Origin: Tilletia caries
Taxonomy: Eukaryota; Basidiomycota; Exobasidiomycetes; Tilletiales; Tilletiaceae
Direction: 5' to 3'
Length of the DNA stretch: 64,000 nt
NCBI GenBank assembly: GCA_032718865.1
Contig: JALUTQ010000038.1
Coordinates: 372,001-436,000, forward strand
The notes beneath the pieces are model-generated. The model saw nothing but the letters and a program-made list of their open reading frames with translations. It was not told where the DNA came from and made no database searches. The position numbers were made by a program, and so were the translations under genes. Shown piece after piece: positions 21,633 to 32,837 of the stretch (its first letter is position 1; each line of letters begins with the position of its first letter).

Positions 21633-23287
21633 TCATACTTCTACAAAAGCGCGAACCAGGAGCAGATCCTCGTCCCCATCTCTCGACGACAGCGTGACCT
21701 GTGCTCCCGCTCCGACGAAGTAGACTCTGCCCGGTCTGTCAAGCTCGAACGTTGCCGACGAGTACTGCGGATGGCGAACGACGAGTCGGCCGTGTCCCTC
21801 GGCGTGTAGGAGGATCGAGGGTCCGCGGATCGGCCGTTGATCTTCGGACTGCCCCTCGCCGCGCAGACGGGTTAAGAGCACCGCGAACTCGTCGATCGGG
21901 GGGTCGTACAGGAGCGTAGGCGGACTCGTACCGGAATGCTGTGCCTCGGGCGTGGCCTCCTCCGGGCTGATCCCGTCCGTGCACGATTCGGGGTCGGAGA
22001 CTTGGTAGAGCGCGTACGTGGATGAGGAAGGTAATGGTGGGAAAGGGGCGGGTGACATGAGTTGGTCTTCGCTCCTGGCTGCTTTGTAGGTGAGCATGTC
22101 TACGAGGACGTCGACGTCGCGTACTTTGGGTGTCAATCCCGCCCGGACGACATTGTCGCTCGCAGCCATGCACTCGATGATCTCCCCTGACAGGTACGCG
22201 TGCGGTTCGTTCGCCTGGAGGAACATGGCCTGTCCCGTCTGGAGCTCGACGACGTTGAGGATGAAAGTGCAGAAGATTCCGACGTCCGACGGGAACTGCT
22301 CGTTCAGCGTCACCACGAGCTGAGCGAGCTCGGCTGGGATCTCGAGCGCTTCTGCATTCTGATTCTCCAACGCGGCCGTATAGCGTGCGACGATACTCTC
22401 CGCCTGGCACTCGATCTCTTCCCTCTTCGCCTTCATCAGGCTGCCGAAGATCTCGCGTAGGATCGGTTTGGCTTTCCGGACGTCTTCGCCTGCTTCCGAG
22501 ACGCGGTCTTGTAGGTTCTCTGAGGGTGCGACTAACGTTCGGAGCTCGGGGACGTCTTGGACGAAGGTGGAGATGTCGGAGAGCGGGCGGAAGCCGCAGA
22601 AGCCGCGGAAGGGGGAGAGCGCGATTGCCATTTCCGGCTTGTGGTTGTCATCTGTTGCAATGTAGACAGCCCGGGGGTGCAGGGGTTAGCTCAACAACAG
22701 TTTAGCCCTGCGAGGCGGGGCCGGGGCGGGGGGAGAGAACGCTCTCACCCTTATAAACGTCGGGCTTCTCCTTATGCAGCCGCTTGGCAAGCTCCTTATC
22801 CGGATGAGCCTGTATGCTCAGCGCCTTCCCAATACTGAGCACTTTGAAGAGGAAGGGCAGCACGCCGGTGTCCCTTCCCTGGGGATCCCTTCCCGGCCCA
22901 AAGCGGTCGAAGACGGAAGCGGTGACGAGGTCTGGGTGCGCGTGGAGGTGGCTTGACAGCGTTTCTGATGGGGAGGTGGCGAGTGTGGAGGGCAGGGTAG
23001 GGTGCGTGCCCATCCACAGCTTGACACGTAGAAGAAAGGGGGGGGGCACCGTCAGCGCGAGTACGGGATGATGACTACGGCAAAAAAGCACGGGGGCTCA
23101 CCTCTGCATATGGCCTGTCCTGCTCGAGGGTGAAGTGGAGCTCGTCGGTGGCTGCGGCATAGCGCGCGACGCTGCTGCGGTGTCTGCCCTGGAGGCCCCA
23201 GTCGTAGGACTGCACGCCGGGCACGATCTGGAAGGCTGCCTCCGTCGCCGTCGTTGGGGCTGAGCTTGTTGCTGCGGTGTTCGTCAT
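21633..23287 (-). CDS. PMI40: Mannose-6-phosphate isomerase, type I
   Basis: Interconverts fructose-6-phosphate and mannose-6-phosphate, feeding GDP-mannose for glycosylation and cell wall; a cytosolic zinc enzyme. Exons 23287-23102, 23019-22749, 22651-21633 give 1476 nt, 491 aa. Type I landmarks: VQSYDWGLQGRHRSSVARY, YAELWMGTHP (across intron 1), LSIQAHPDKELAKRLH, the zinc-site motif DDNHKPEMAIAL formed across intron 2, and the signature PHAYLSGEIIECMAASDNVVRAGLTPK. The start MTNTAATSSAP is the first Met near the conserved core. The gene is convergent with the membrane-protein gene; stop codons lie about 290 bases apart. Confidence 0.95.
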
Positions 23288-23666
23288 CAAGGCGCGCTGA
23301 GTACTCTGCTTGGCTGGCTGGGTCCCTGCTTGCTTGCTTGGCTGGCTAGTCGGCTGTGTGCGTGAGATCGAGGTCGCTGTCTTTGTACTCGCACTCCTCC
23401 CAGTTCCCACTGTACTGATTCTAATCTTCCAACAAACTGACTGCTGTGTGTGTTGGTGTGTGGGGCGACAGGGACGCGGGGAGATGCTCGCCTCCTCCAA
23501 GGCACCGGCAACGGAAGCGGTTATGAGCGGGTCCGTGCTGATCACTCCGTCTCACTCGGCAGGCGGCAGCCCCGACAATTCTCATTTTGCTCAGAAGAGT
23601 TCGAATTCAACGGCGTGGAGTGTCCCCTGGACAGCAGTCAGTGAGTGGTACAAAATGTATGGACGA
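23288..23666. other. Intergenic between PMI40 and POB3
   Basis: Holds the PMI40 promoter and the POB3 3' flank, as both genes read leftward. Only short GCTTGGCTGGCT-type repeats (about 23306-23346) are seen. Confidence 0.4.
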
Positions 23667-25408
23667 TTACGTCGACTTCTTCTTCTTCTTCTTGGGCGGT
23701 GCATCGTCCCCGCCCGCTTCCGAGAAGTCATCGTCATCCGAGCCCCCGTCGTCGCTCGACTCCCCTGATGACTCTTGGAAGTCCTCGTCGTCTGCGGAGA
23801 CGGGTTGGATATGTCAATGCACAGCCTGTAGCAGGCAATCGAACACAGAGGTCTGAACTCACCCTCAGAGTCCTCATCCTCATCCATCGCACTCGCTCTA
23901 CTCCTGTTCCCGCCCCCATCTGCCATCTCCTCATCGTCACTAAGCAGCGCAGCCGCAGCCCCAGCAGCCCCGATGTCCAACCCATCATTCATCTCATTCT
24001 TAACCCGCACCTTCCGCTCCAAGAAGAAGTTATTCATCCGATCGTGCTCCTCTCGGTTCATGCTGAGGAACGTCGTCTCCGATCCGTCGCGCGGGCTGAC
24101 CCGTAAGTCAAAGGTGCGCGAGGACGAGACGGAGCCTCCGACGCGGGAGAAGACGACTTGGTGGATCTGCGAGTACGACAGATAGATGGGCGACTTGGAC
24201 ACCCAGAGTAAGGCCTTGTCGAGCGGGTACAGTAATCCCTCGACGGCCTTGACGTTGCACTTGATGCTGGCATGCCCCGCACTGCTCTCGAACGAGCCGG
24301 GCACGGTGAGTTTCTGGTTGGAGAGATGCTTGAACACGTTGGACACGATCCGGAACGTCGGCTCTTCGTACCGCTTCTTCAGCTTGCCCTGGTACTTGTC
24401 CTGCAGCTCTTCTTCCGTGAGATTGAGTTCGGCGTCCATCTCTTCTTCGCGCGGGAACTGCAGCACCAGATAGGGATACCGGGTTTGGCCCTGTCGGATC
24501 GGCGGGTCCAGCCCGATCACGAAATGCACATGCACCTCGTCCGGCTTGGGAAGCAGGAAGAGTCGGATGATGGACGAGTACAGGATCTTGTAGTCGTACG
24601 TCTTCCCGCGCAGTCGGAGGAACGTCGGGAACATGTCGATATCGTACCGGCCACGAGGGGTGAGGATCAGACATTCGCGGAACACGATCACAGCATCGCC
24701 CTGGACGGGACCCATGTCGGCGCGGGCCTTGATGGCCTCATGGAAGGCATTCGCCGCTGTCTCGGGCTGTTCAGCCCGACCATCATCGCTGCCCTCACGC
24801 TCTATGTCGCCAGGAATGTAGAGTTTGATCTCGACGAGCTGATCTTGCTTGCCCGGTCCCCGTCGCCCGTCGGCGCCGGAGGAAGAACCGGTGGCGCCCG
24901 TGTTCTGTACTGGCTCCTGCTGTTCCGGGTTGAGGAACTCGACGCTGACTTCCTGTCGGGCAATGTTCGAGTTTGCGATGTGGCTGATGGGGATCTCGAA
25001 GGCGACCTTGTCCTTGACGAGAAACTGGACCTCCTCGACATCGTCGTCGACGACCTGGACCTCGCCCCAGTTCCAGCCGCGCACGGAGAGCTCCTTGGAC
25101 AGGAGCGGTTTGTCGTAGTAGTCCTTGATGGCCGCAGCCAGTTCGTCGTGCTGCTCGCGGACAAAGCCGTCGAGGGTGAGACGGCGGCCGTTGCTGCCCT
25201 CTGTGGAGTGGAAGAGACGAATGCGGAGCTGGTAGTTGCGTGCGACCTTGACCCAGTGGAACTCGTCCAGGTTGTCGGCCGGCACGGTGATGGCCTTGCT
25301 GCCTTCGCCGGATGCCTTGTACCCGAGCCCGCCTGCTGCCAGACGGAGACGCCCGCTCTGTGCGGAGAGCCCGAGGAAGAGGCCGTCGAACTGCGCGTGT
25401 GCTGCCAT
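23667..25408 (-). CDS. POB3: FACT histone-chaperone subunit Pob3/SSRP1
   Basis: Partner of Spt16 in FACT, which opens and rebuilds nucleosomes during transcription and replication. Exons 25408-23863 and 23791-23667 give 1671 nt, 556 aa. The N-terminal dimerisation domain opens with MAAHAQFDGLFLGLSAQSGRLRL and contains FHWVKVARNYQLRI. The SSRP1/PH block includes GRYDIDMFPTFLRLRGKTYDYKI and VHFVIGLDPPIRQGQTRYPY. The Rtt106-like PH block includes SIKCNVKAVEGLLYPLDKALLWV. The tail is acidic (LSDDEEMADGG, DEDEDSEG) and ends in a lysine run, KKKKKST. There is no HMG box, as usual for fungal Pob3. The intron falls in the acidic tail. Confidence 0.95.
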
Positions 25409-26218
25409 GCTGTCTTTGCTCAAGTTGAAGTTGTGTTGTGGTGGATCTCTCCTGCGTGCGCTTTCGATCTTCCTTCCGCACAAAACACAAACGCGTCGGA
25501 GCGCGTGACGCGACCGTGACTGAACCGTTCCGGCAAAGGGGCACGCCGCACGATCCGGACAAACACGGCCCTCTTCCGGACTGGTGGTGCGACGGCGATA
25601 AGATAAGGGACCGCGCTGATACCGATGCAATGAATGTGCTCGGAGCCTTTATTTCATAGCCTTCGCCCCGTTCGCCCACTTGGGGAGTGGGGACGCCCCT
25701 GAAACATGAGGGAAGGGTGCTCCCATCGACAGACTGACACTCGCTCCCATCCCACTCATCATAAGGCAATACGGCAGCGCGGATCTCCTCATTCTTACAT
25801 ACGAGTATCTCCTGCCGAACTCCAGCTCGTGTACACCGACCATCTACCGCTTCCCGTCCTCGGATCTCGTCCCACCCCCCCTCGCCCGGCCCTGAGCACA
25901 GCCTGGAGTCGCAGATCGACGATCACTGAGTAGTAAGTAGTACACACATTGCTCTCCTCAAGGCCCGTCGGAAGCAGAAATCTCTCTCCCAGCTCAGGCG
26001 CAAGGCGCTTCCGGGCCTGGTACTGCCTCATTGCCCGCGCGCGTCTCTCGATCTGCCCAAGAATTTACGAAAAGAACAAGCGCTGGTCTGCGCACACTCT
26101 CTGAAATGGGTACGCATTCCTTTCACTCTGTGCATTCATTTGCTGGTTGCCAATTGCCAGGCTGACGTTCTTCTTCTTCCTGTTGCTGCGGCTGTTCCCT
26201 ATCGACTGCGTTACCTGA
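25409..26218. other. Upstream region of POB3 and of the formin gene
   Basis: Shared divergent promoter space of only about 800 bases. A stretch at about 25950-26105 (LLKARRKQKSLSQLRRKALPG in one frame, followed by a possible GTACGC donor at 26106) could be a small upstream formin exon, but nothing proves it. No GBD or FH3 coding region is visible. Confidence 0.35.
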
Positions 26219-29168
26219 ACTTCATCTCATCGTCTTCCCCGATCAGACCCTTCATCTCCTCCCCCACCACCACCACCGCCGCCGCCCCCTCCTCCGCCTC
26301 CGCCTTCCTTCTCCCAAGGTGCGCTGAGTTCACCACCCCCGCCTCCACCTCCTCCTCCTCCTCCTCCACCACCTCCTCCGCCGCCGCCGCCAGCCAGTTC
26401 AGGAACGGGACCACCGCCGCCCCCGCCCCCACCACCACCTCCACCCCCCTCCTCCATCATTCTCAGCAGGTAACGGTCCTCCTCCTCCACCGCCTCCACC
26501 ACCACCGCCGCCGCCACCTCCGTCATTCTCAGCAGGAAACGGTGGTCCTCCACCGCCACCGCCGCCGCCTCCTCCTCCTCCCCCGATGTCAGGAATGGGT
26601 CCACCACCGCCTCCGCCCCCGCCGCCTCCTCCAGGAAAGGCCGGGAGTGGTCCACCACCGCCCCCACCTCCCCCTCCCCCAGAGGGGGCGCTTCTGCACC
26701 GCCATCAGCGCTGGGCGGGCCTCCCCCGCCTCCGCCGCCTTTTGGCTTTGCTGCGACTATGAGCCGGGCATCAGGTTTCCGGAATCCAACGGCAAGCTCG
26801 GCCCTCTCTCAAAAGAAGCGACGCGTGAGTGGGACTGTATTTTGCCTTCCTTTCCCTTTCCATGCTGACTCGTCCCTGGGCATTGCGGCGATGTCTCCAA
26901 CTCTAGCCTCTCTTTTGGAACAAGCTACCGGCAAATTCCGTAAGGAATACAGTCTGGTCCGAGCTCTCCCCCGCGGTACTCGACATACCGCTGGATGAGA
27001 TCGACGAGCTCTTCGCCATTGTCAACGTTCCAGCTCGTTCCCGGATGTCAGATGTGCCAGTCATGAAAGCACCAAAGTCGCTCATCGACCTGAATCGCGC
27101 GCAAAACATTGGTATGTCAGGCCTTGCTCTCTCTTCTTGGCTATACATGCTCAATACTGAACTGATTACAATTCGCACTATGTGCCGCAGCCATCATCTT
27201 GACGCGCATCAAGTTGCCATACCCAGAAATCCGCAAAGCACTGCTCACCATGGACGAAGAAGTCCTCACCGTCGAGCATCTCAAGGCGCTCCAGGCCTGC
27301 CTACCCACGTCAGACGAGCTCGAGCTGGTCCGTGACTACGCCGGCGACTTCTCCCGCTTGGCAGCCGCCGACCAATTCTTCAAAGCGATCCTTGGCATTC
27401 CCCGGCTGAGCCAACGGCTCAGTTGTACCTTGTACGCACGCAAGTTCCACGTCGACCTTGCCGAGATCAAGCCAGATTTGCGGGCACTGAGGAGGGCCGT
27501 CGAAGAGACGCGCGGAAGTGACAAACTGAAGAGGATCCTGGAGGTGAGTTCTTTTCTCCTTCCCACATCCGCCGCCGCGTGCAGTTTGTTCTTCCTGCAG
27601 ATGAGGTAGTGAATGCTGATCATTTTCATCACTTTCACGCGCGTCCGCTCCACAAGGTGGTGCTTGCCGTGGGAAACACCTTGAACACGTCGACGTTCCG
27701 CGGGGATGCGAGAGGCTTTGCGATGACGGACCTGCTTAAGCTACGCGATACCAAGCCGACGATCATTTCGGCCGTCACTCCGACACTGTTGCACTACTTG
27801 GTGCGGCTGCTCAATCGCATGGATCACGCGCTTGTCGGGTTTCTGGACGAGTGCCCAAATGTGGAGTTGGCCGCGCGGTTATCCACGCAATCGGTCACTT
27901 CAGCTATCTCCGGTCTGATGGCGGGCCACAAGGCATTAAAGGAGGAGCTCACCTTTCTGAAGAAGGTCAAGGCGAGCCCATCGAAAGACAGCTTCCTCGC
28001 GTCCATGGAGTCATTCTACTCCCTCTCGAGCCCGCAGATCAAAGCGCTCGGACATGCCCAACGCGTCATCATGACAGACCTGAACGAGCTGATCAGCTAC
28101 TACGGCGAGAACCCATCGCAGACCAAACCGGAGGACTTCTTCGCCATCGTGTCCAACTTCGGCCAGGCCCTGATGCGCGCGGAGGTGGACGTGCTCGAGG
28201 CGGAGCGGGAGGCCGAGGTCGTTGCGCAGAAGAAGGCGAAAGCGGCTTGGTTGACCCAGGGTTTGAAGGACTTGGAGCCTGCGCCTGAGGTGCGCGGGCC
28301 GTTGGTCCGGTCTCAGAGCACGAGCGCTGCGAGTGGACAGCGCGCGGATGGACTTAAGCGGCAGGCTAGTGTGCCGGCTAGGCCTGTTGCGGCTGTCGCG
28401 CCTCTGGAACCGACTCCGGCGTCTGTAGCAGTAGCAGTACCAGCACCGGCGCTAGAACCTGCACCGGCAGAGGTGCAGCTGGGGAATGTCGTGGATGCGG
28501 TTGGTCCGGCTGTGGGAGCTACGGGAGAAGGGGTTGTCCCAGCGTCGGTCGGGGCCGAGGTGCAGGAGGCGGCGCCGATTGGGGAAGGAGGAGCTGAAGG
28601 GCTTCCCGCGGAGGAAATGGTGGGGGAGATCATGCTGTCTGTCACAGCGGAAGAGGAGGAAGGGGAGCTCGAGGCCGAAGCCAACGACAACGCCGAGGCT
28701 GAGGCAGGTCCGTCCTCAGGCTCGTCGTTGCGGACACCAACGCAGTCCACCATCCGGTTCGCCGGCACGGCCATCTCCCCGACCACATCCGACATTGCGG
28801 AGATGAGCTTCGAGGAGGGGGAGGAGGAAGGGGAAGAAGCACCATTATCTCACGAGCGCGATAGCTCCACTGCGACCGTACGACCGGCCCCACCAGTCCC
28901 CACCACAGACGACGGCCTACCCCTGGGCTCAGGCTCCCTGTCGCCCTCGATGTTCCGCGCGAGCTACGGTCGCAGCCGGCGCGGCCAGGGACACGGCCAG
29001 GTCGACGAAGGTTCGATCCGGGCCAGTTTGGGCCCGATCAATTCGGGCAGGAAGAGTTTGAAGATGAACAGTAATGGTGGGCCGGGGCGGGATTCGAATT
29101 ATCGGCCGCTGAGTCGGATCTTCCTTACGGGCGACGCTGCGGGATCTGCGCTGTACTCGAAGTCGTGA
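26219..29168 (+). CDS. Formin, FH1-FH2 portion; N-terminal regulatory half not found
   Basis: Formins nucleate and elongate unbranched actin filaments. Bases about 26250-26750 encode a long proline-rich FH1 (runs of 10-18 Pro separated by SSGTG, SFSAGNG and PGKAGSG). Its frame changes at C/G runs near 26447 and 26683. The FH2 domain is in exons ending 26824, then 26907-27111, 27191-27543 and 27657-29168, with LFWNKLP, LDEIDELFAIV, KLPYPEIRKAL, FHVDLAEIKPDL and VVLAVGNTLNTSTFRGDARGF. A lasso-partner linker (KKAKAAWL) and a 300-residue Pro/Glu/Ser-rich tail follow. The usual GBD/FH3 half would need about 3 kb, but POB3 begins only 800 bases upstream. The start codon is therefore unknown and the coordinates mark the open proline frame only. 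Confidence 0.75.
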
Positions 29169-29541
29169 ATTTTCGCGTCCCGGCCTCACTCAGTTGCGGA
29201 GGCGGATGCATGGACTTTGCGAGCTATTCTTACGTCCACCTTTTACCATTAACCCCCTCTTTGCTTCACCCTTGCATCCTTCTTTCGCTTTCGTGCTCGA
29301 CGGTTGGGAGCGCGGCGTACCATATCTTCGCACTGCGGGCGAACCCCCCACGCAGGATTTCACTCACTCCTTTTTCATCACCTTTGCATCCTGTTGTATC
29401 AATACTATAGCACGAATATCTGAACGAAGGAGGGATTCAATACTACTTCCACGCTCCACGCTCTGGTTGTATGCCATGTATTACTGAGTTCCTTGGAGTA
29501 ATAGCGTTGTCATGATCTGATCCGAGGGAGATTTGTGTTCT
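29169..29541. other. Intergenic between convergent formin and HAD genes
   Basis: 3' flanks only; nothing else seen. Confidence 0.5.
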
Positions 29542-30964
29542 CTACTTGTCAGTGAACGCAGGAAGGCCCCACTGCTCCGGTTTGAACTCGAGGAGGGAGT
29601 CAAGGACCTGGTGAGCGCCGATCTTCTCGGCGGACGGTGCGATCGCCTTGAGCTCAGGGTCCGGAACCCAGATCACTGCAGAATAAGGCAACACAGCGTC
29701 AGACACCCCTTCTCCCCTGTATATGTTCTCGCCGCTCTAAACTTCACTTACCTTTCATCCCAGCCGACAGCCCAGCCTGAACGCCCGGCAACCCATCTTC
29801 AAAGACAAGGATCTCCCCCTCCCCACCCAAAAAGCCCGCCGCATCGTGCTCGGCGCCATAAGGTCGGATCCGGCTGCTCAACTCGCGGTCCAGCTTGAGA
29901 CCGCCCTCGAGGGCGGCGAGGAGGAAGACGTCTGGGTAAGGTTTGCCGCGTTCGAGACGGGCGTCGTCGCCGCAGATGACGCGGCCGGCGAAGGGGTCGA
30001 ACAGCTCGCTGTTGTTCGCCGATTTGAGGTTGTCTTTCGAGCGCGTTCCAGAGCGGGCCCAGGAAAAGGGGGGGGGGGGAGGAAGGATCGATGAGAATAT
30101 TGTACTCGTTGGTTCCATGGGTAAGAGGCGCACTCACAATTCAACCGCTTGCTTCCGGTGGCGACCTGGTAGAAGAGAAAGAAGGTGGAAAGCTCTCGAG
30201 TAAGCTCATACTACTCGTAGCAGCAACAAACTGAGAAAGGTCGAACAGGGAGCATGAACAAGGGGCCGGGACCACACCACATACACAGATGGGAACATCA
30301 TTCTCCGCCAAATGCTTGACCAATCGAATGGCGCCCGGCATCGGCTTGACTCCAGCAAACGCAGCCTCCAACTTGGCGTTCCGACCCCGCAAGAACTCGT
30401 CTACCGTCCAGGGACAGGCGGGGTCGACTCCTTCGGGAGCAGATGGGTTTGGCCAGAGCGCACGGAATAGAGTCACTTTTGGTGAATGAAGAAGGCAGAG
30501 GGGGAGAGAGAGAGATGTCAGATTCGTGGGAAGGGGTAAAAGGGGGAAGGGCTGTGGAAAAGGGGTATGTGAGCATGGTCCGCTCACAAGTTGCTTCTCT
30601 TTCAGGTTTGCCCATGAGGCTGGCCTTGATCTCCCACGTCTGCTCCTTTCCATACGGCTTGAGGACCTCATTGACGATCTGAAGGGGCACAAAACGTACA
30701 TATCGAAGGCGGAGCCAATCGAAGAAAAAATCAGTCCCAACAGAGAAGTCCGGAGCCATCTTCCTGGTCTATGTTGAATCTTACGTCTGTGTAGAGGCTC
30801 TCAGAGTCGATGAGGAGACCATCCATCTAAGAAAAGAAGAGCCGTGAGACGGGGCCGTTTATATCGGACGCAGTGTATGGAGTTGGTCAATCACTCACGT
30901 CGAACAGGACCGCCTTGATGGAGCCGAGCGGGCCTCCCGGTGAAGGGTCTGTATTGGCCGCCAT
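29542..30964 (-). CDS. HAD-superfamily phosphatase, pseudouridine-5'-phosphatase/GS1-like
   Basis: Seven exons: 30964-30899, 30826-30785, 30678-30588, 30475-30285, 30165-30138, 30033-29752, 29675-29542; 834 nt, 277 aa. All four HAD motifs appear: motif I LFDMDGLL (nucleophile and acid Asp, split by intron 1), motif II VATGSKR (small exon of 28 nt), motif III Lys in GKPYPD, and motif IV ILVFEDGLPGV. The alpha-helical cap (LYTDIVNEVLKPYGKEQTWE, LMGKPEREATLTLFRALW) and length fit the HDHD1/GS1 group that dephosphorylates small sugar or nucleoside phosphates; yeast glycerol- and 2-deoxyglucose-phosphate phosphatases are alternatives. The exon chain keeps frame throughout. Exon 6 uses an AAAG acceptor, inferred from protein continuity. 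Confidence 0.85.
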
Positions 30965-31370
30965 GATTCGTTCTCGTGTGTGAGGTTGAGATTTGAGAAG
31001 GTGGTGGACCGTGCTGACGTTCGACGTTCAAAGGCGCTGAGTTTTCCATCAAGTCCACCGAGTCATCCGGCCGCCACCCTGAGACTCGTGAACCCTCCCC
31101 ATCCTCTCAGTGTGGACAGTGAGTGAGATGAAGATGCTCCCGCACAAATGCAGCGCTAGACTCTGTCATGTACTTCCTCCGGTTCAGGTGACGCCAGGAT
31201 CAAGAATAAACTGAAGCTTCGTAGGATTGACCTTGACCTTATGACCTGATGAATAATAATCTTAACATGGGTTGACTTTAAGGGTTTGAGAGAAGAGTAG
31301 AGGGAAGCCGGAAGATAACAACCTGGATGGACTTGGACGTTGAAGATCGAAGCCGAAGGGACCTTGGTGA
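30965..31370. other. Intergenic
   Basis: HAD gene promoter and 3' flank of the Cys-rich gene. No gene seen. Confidence 0.5.
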
Positions 31371-32837
31371 CTAGGCCGACTTGGTGGAAGTAGTTGCCTT
31401 CGACGTTGTCTTGGAAGAAGTGATCGTCGTGGCCTTGGTGGTCGTCGTGGCTTTGGTGGTCGTCGTGGCCTTGGTGGTCGTGGCCGCAGCGGCGCACTTG
31501 CGGCTGACACAGTTCCTCGACAAGCACTGCGAGCCAGTATTGCAGGTGTTTCCTTGGTTCTTACGGCACTTCTTGTCGGCGTCGCACGAGGACGTGTTGG
31601 TGTCGCAATCTGCGCTTGAACGGCAACTGCCCAGGACCGGCTGCGGTTCGCAGCCCAAGTTAATTCCGCATTCGCTACCGTTGTCCGGGCATTCCTGTGC
31701 GTTGCACTGATTCGAGTAGCACTGGTCCACGTTCTCGCATGCGCTGAGGGCCGGAGACAGAATGCAGACCGTTCCCTTCGAGGAGCCGGAAGGGTCGACA
31801 GCGCACGTCTCGGTGTAGCACTGGTCATAGCTCGAGCAGCTCTGGCCGACCTGGAGCACGGCACAGACCCCGTTCCGACAGGCCGAGGCGTTGCAGTCCG
31901 AGTCTGCACCGCATTTACCTCCAGCCTCGGACTGGTAGCAGACCATGTCGTTGACCTGATGACTGGTCTGGGGAGAGTCGGGAAGCGGGCGAATGACGTC
32001 GTTGATTTGGCACAGGTTCGAGAAGCACTGCTCGCCCGTGTTGCAAGGCTGACCGACACCGAGCGAACCGTTTGAAGGTGGCGAGTAGCAGATACCGTTC
32101 AAGCCGCATACGTTGGTGCAGTGGTCGTTGTAGAGGCATCGGTCGCCATCGGCGCCGAGGGCACACTTGTTGTTCTTGCAGTTACCGACGCTGCAGTCGA
32201 CGAACGTGCGGCACTTGCCCTCGCCAAGCTTGAAGTAGTCGCAGCGAGTGTACTCGGGGAAATCGCCCAGGTACGGAAGGGCGACATCGTACTGGTCGGT
32301 TACCTCCAAACCGGAGACACAGCGCTTGCTCTTGCATTGAGAGTTGGAACCACACGTGGCTTGAGGGTAGAGCGTGTTTGGACCGGGTGTGTGGCACTTG
32401 CCCGTGGGGTTGCAGACTGAGGCGCCGGTACATTGGGTCTCCGAGACGCAGGCATCGCCGTACTTGCTTGCGGCGCACTTGCCCTGACGGCAGAACCCTT
32501 CGGAGCAGTCGCCGTTGTTGGAACATTCGCTACCGAGCGCCAATCGGGTGCAGTGCATTCCGCTGGAAGTGCCAGCGCAGAGTACTTCCTTGCCATTTGG
32601 ATCAGAGCATACCTCCAGACGGGCGCATTGGCCGCTAATGCAGTCGGAATCGAAGTCACAGGCACTATTAGGCGCTTGAGGTGCTCGTCGGTTGATCTTG
32701 CCGCCTTGAGCTCGAGCCAAGAAGGATGGCGCATCGTCCAAGGGGTTTAGGGGAGTTGCGATGACGAAGCTGAGCGTGGCGAGGGTCAGAAGGACGACAG
32801 CCAGACCGGATCGGGTGGACTTGAGGAGAGAAAGCAT
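31371..32837 (-). CDS. Secreted cysteine-rich protein with Thr/Lys repeat tail
   Basis: A single-exon 488-aa frame. Residues 1-27 form a signal peptide (SGLAVVLLTLATLSFVIATP). Residues about 57-440 carry regularly spaced Cys pairs in modules such as CDFDSDCISGQCARLEVC, CSNNGDCSEGFCRQGKC and CGADSDCNASACRNGVC, each of about 30-60 residues, suggesting a chain of small disulfide-bonded domains. The tail after residue 445 is built of TTKA/TTTTKA repeats and likely O-glycosylated. There is no hydrophobic C-terminal end, so a GPI anchor is unlikely. Family unknown to me; similar Cys-rich secreted or wall proteins occur in basidiomycetes. Function not assigned. Confidence 0.8.
   Translation of the reverse strand: MLSLLKSTRSGLAVVLLTLATLSFVIATPLNPLDDAPSFLARAQGGKINRRAPQAPNSACDFDSDCISGQCARLEVCSDPNGKEVLCAGTSSGMHCTRLALGSECSNNGDCSEGFCRQGKCAASKYGDACVSETQCTGASVCNPTGKCHTPGPNTLYPQATCGSNSQCKSKRCVSGLEVTDQYDVALPYLGDFPEYTRCDYFKLGEGKCRTFVDCSVGNCKNNKCALGADGDRCLYNDHCTNVCGLNGICYSPPSNGSLGVGQPCNTGEQCFSNLCQINDVIRPLPDSPQTSHQVNDMVCYQSEAGGKCGADSDCNASACRNGVCAVLQVGQSCSSYDQCYTETCAVDPSGSSKGTVCILSPALSACENVDQCYSNQCNAQECPDNGSECGINLGCEPQPVLGSCRSSADCDTNTSSCDADKKCRKNQGNTCNTGSQCLSRNCVSRKCAAAATTTKATTTTKATTTTKATTITSSKTTSKATTSTKSA

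Noticed and set aside
24272..25519. A 415-aa plus-strand frame opposite POB3
   Set aside because: Antisense shadow of POB3, which is recognised along its entire length.
26211..26667. Poly-Gly minus-strand frames over the formin FH1 region
   Set aside because: Antisense of the proline codons; no domain or gene context.
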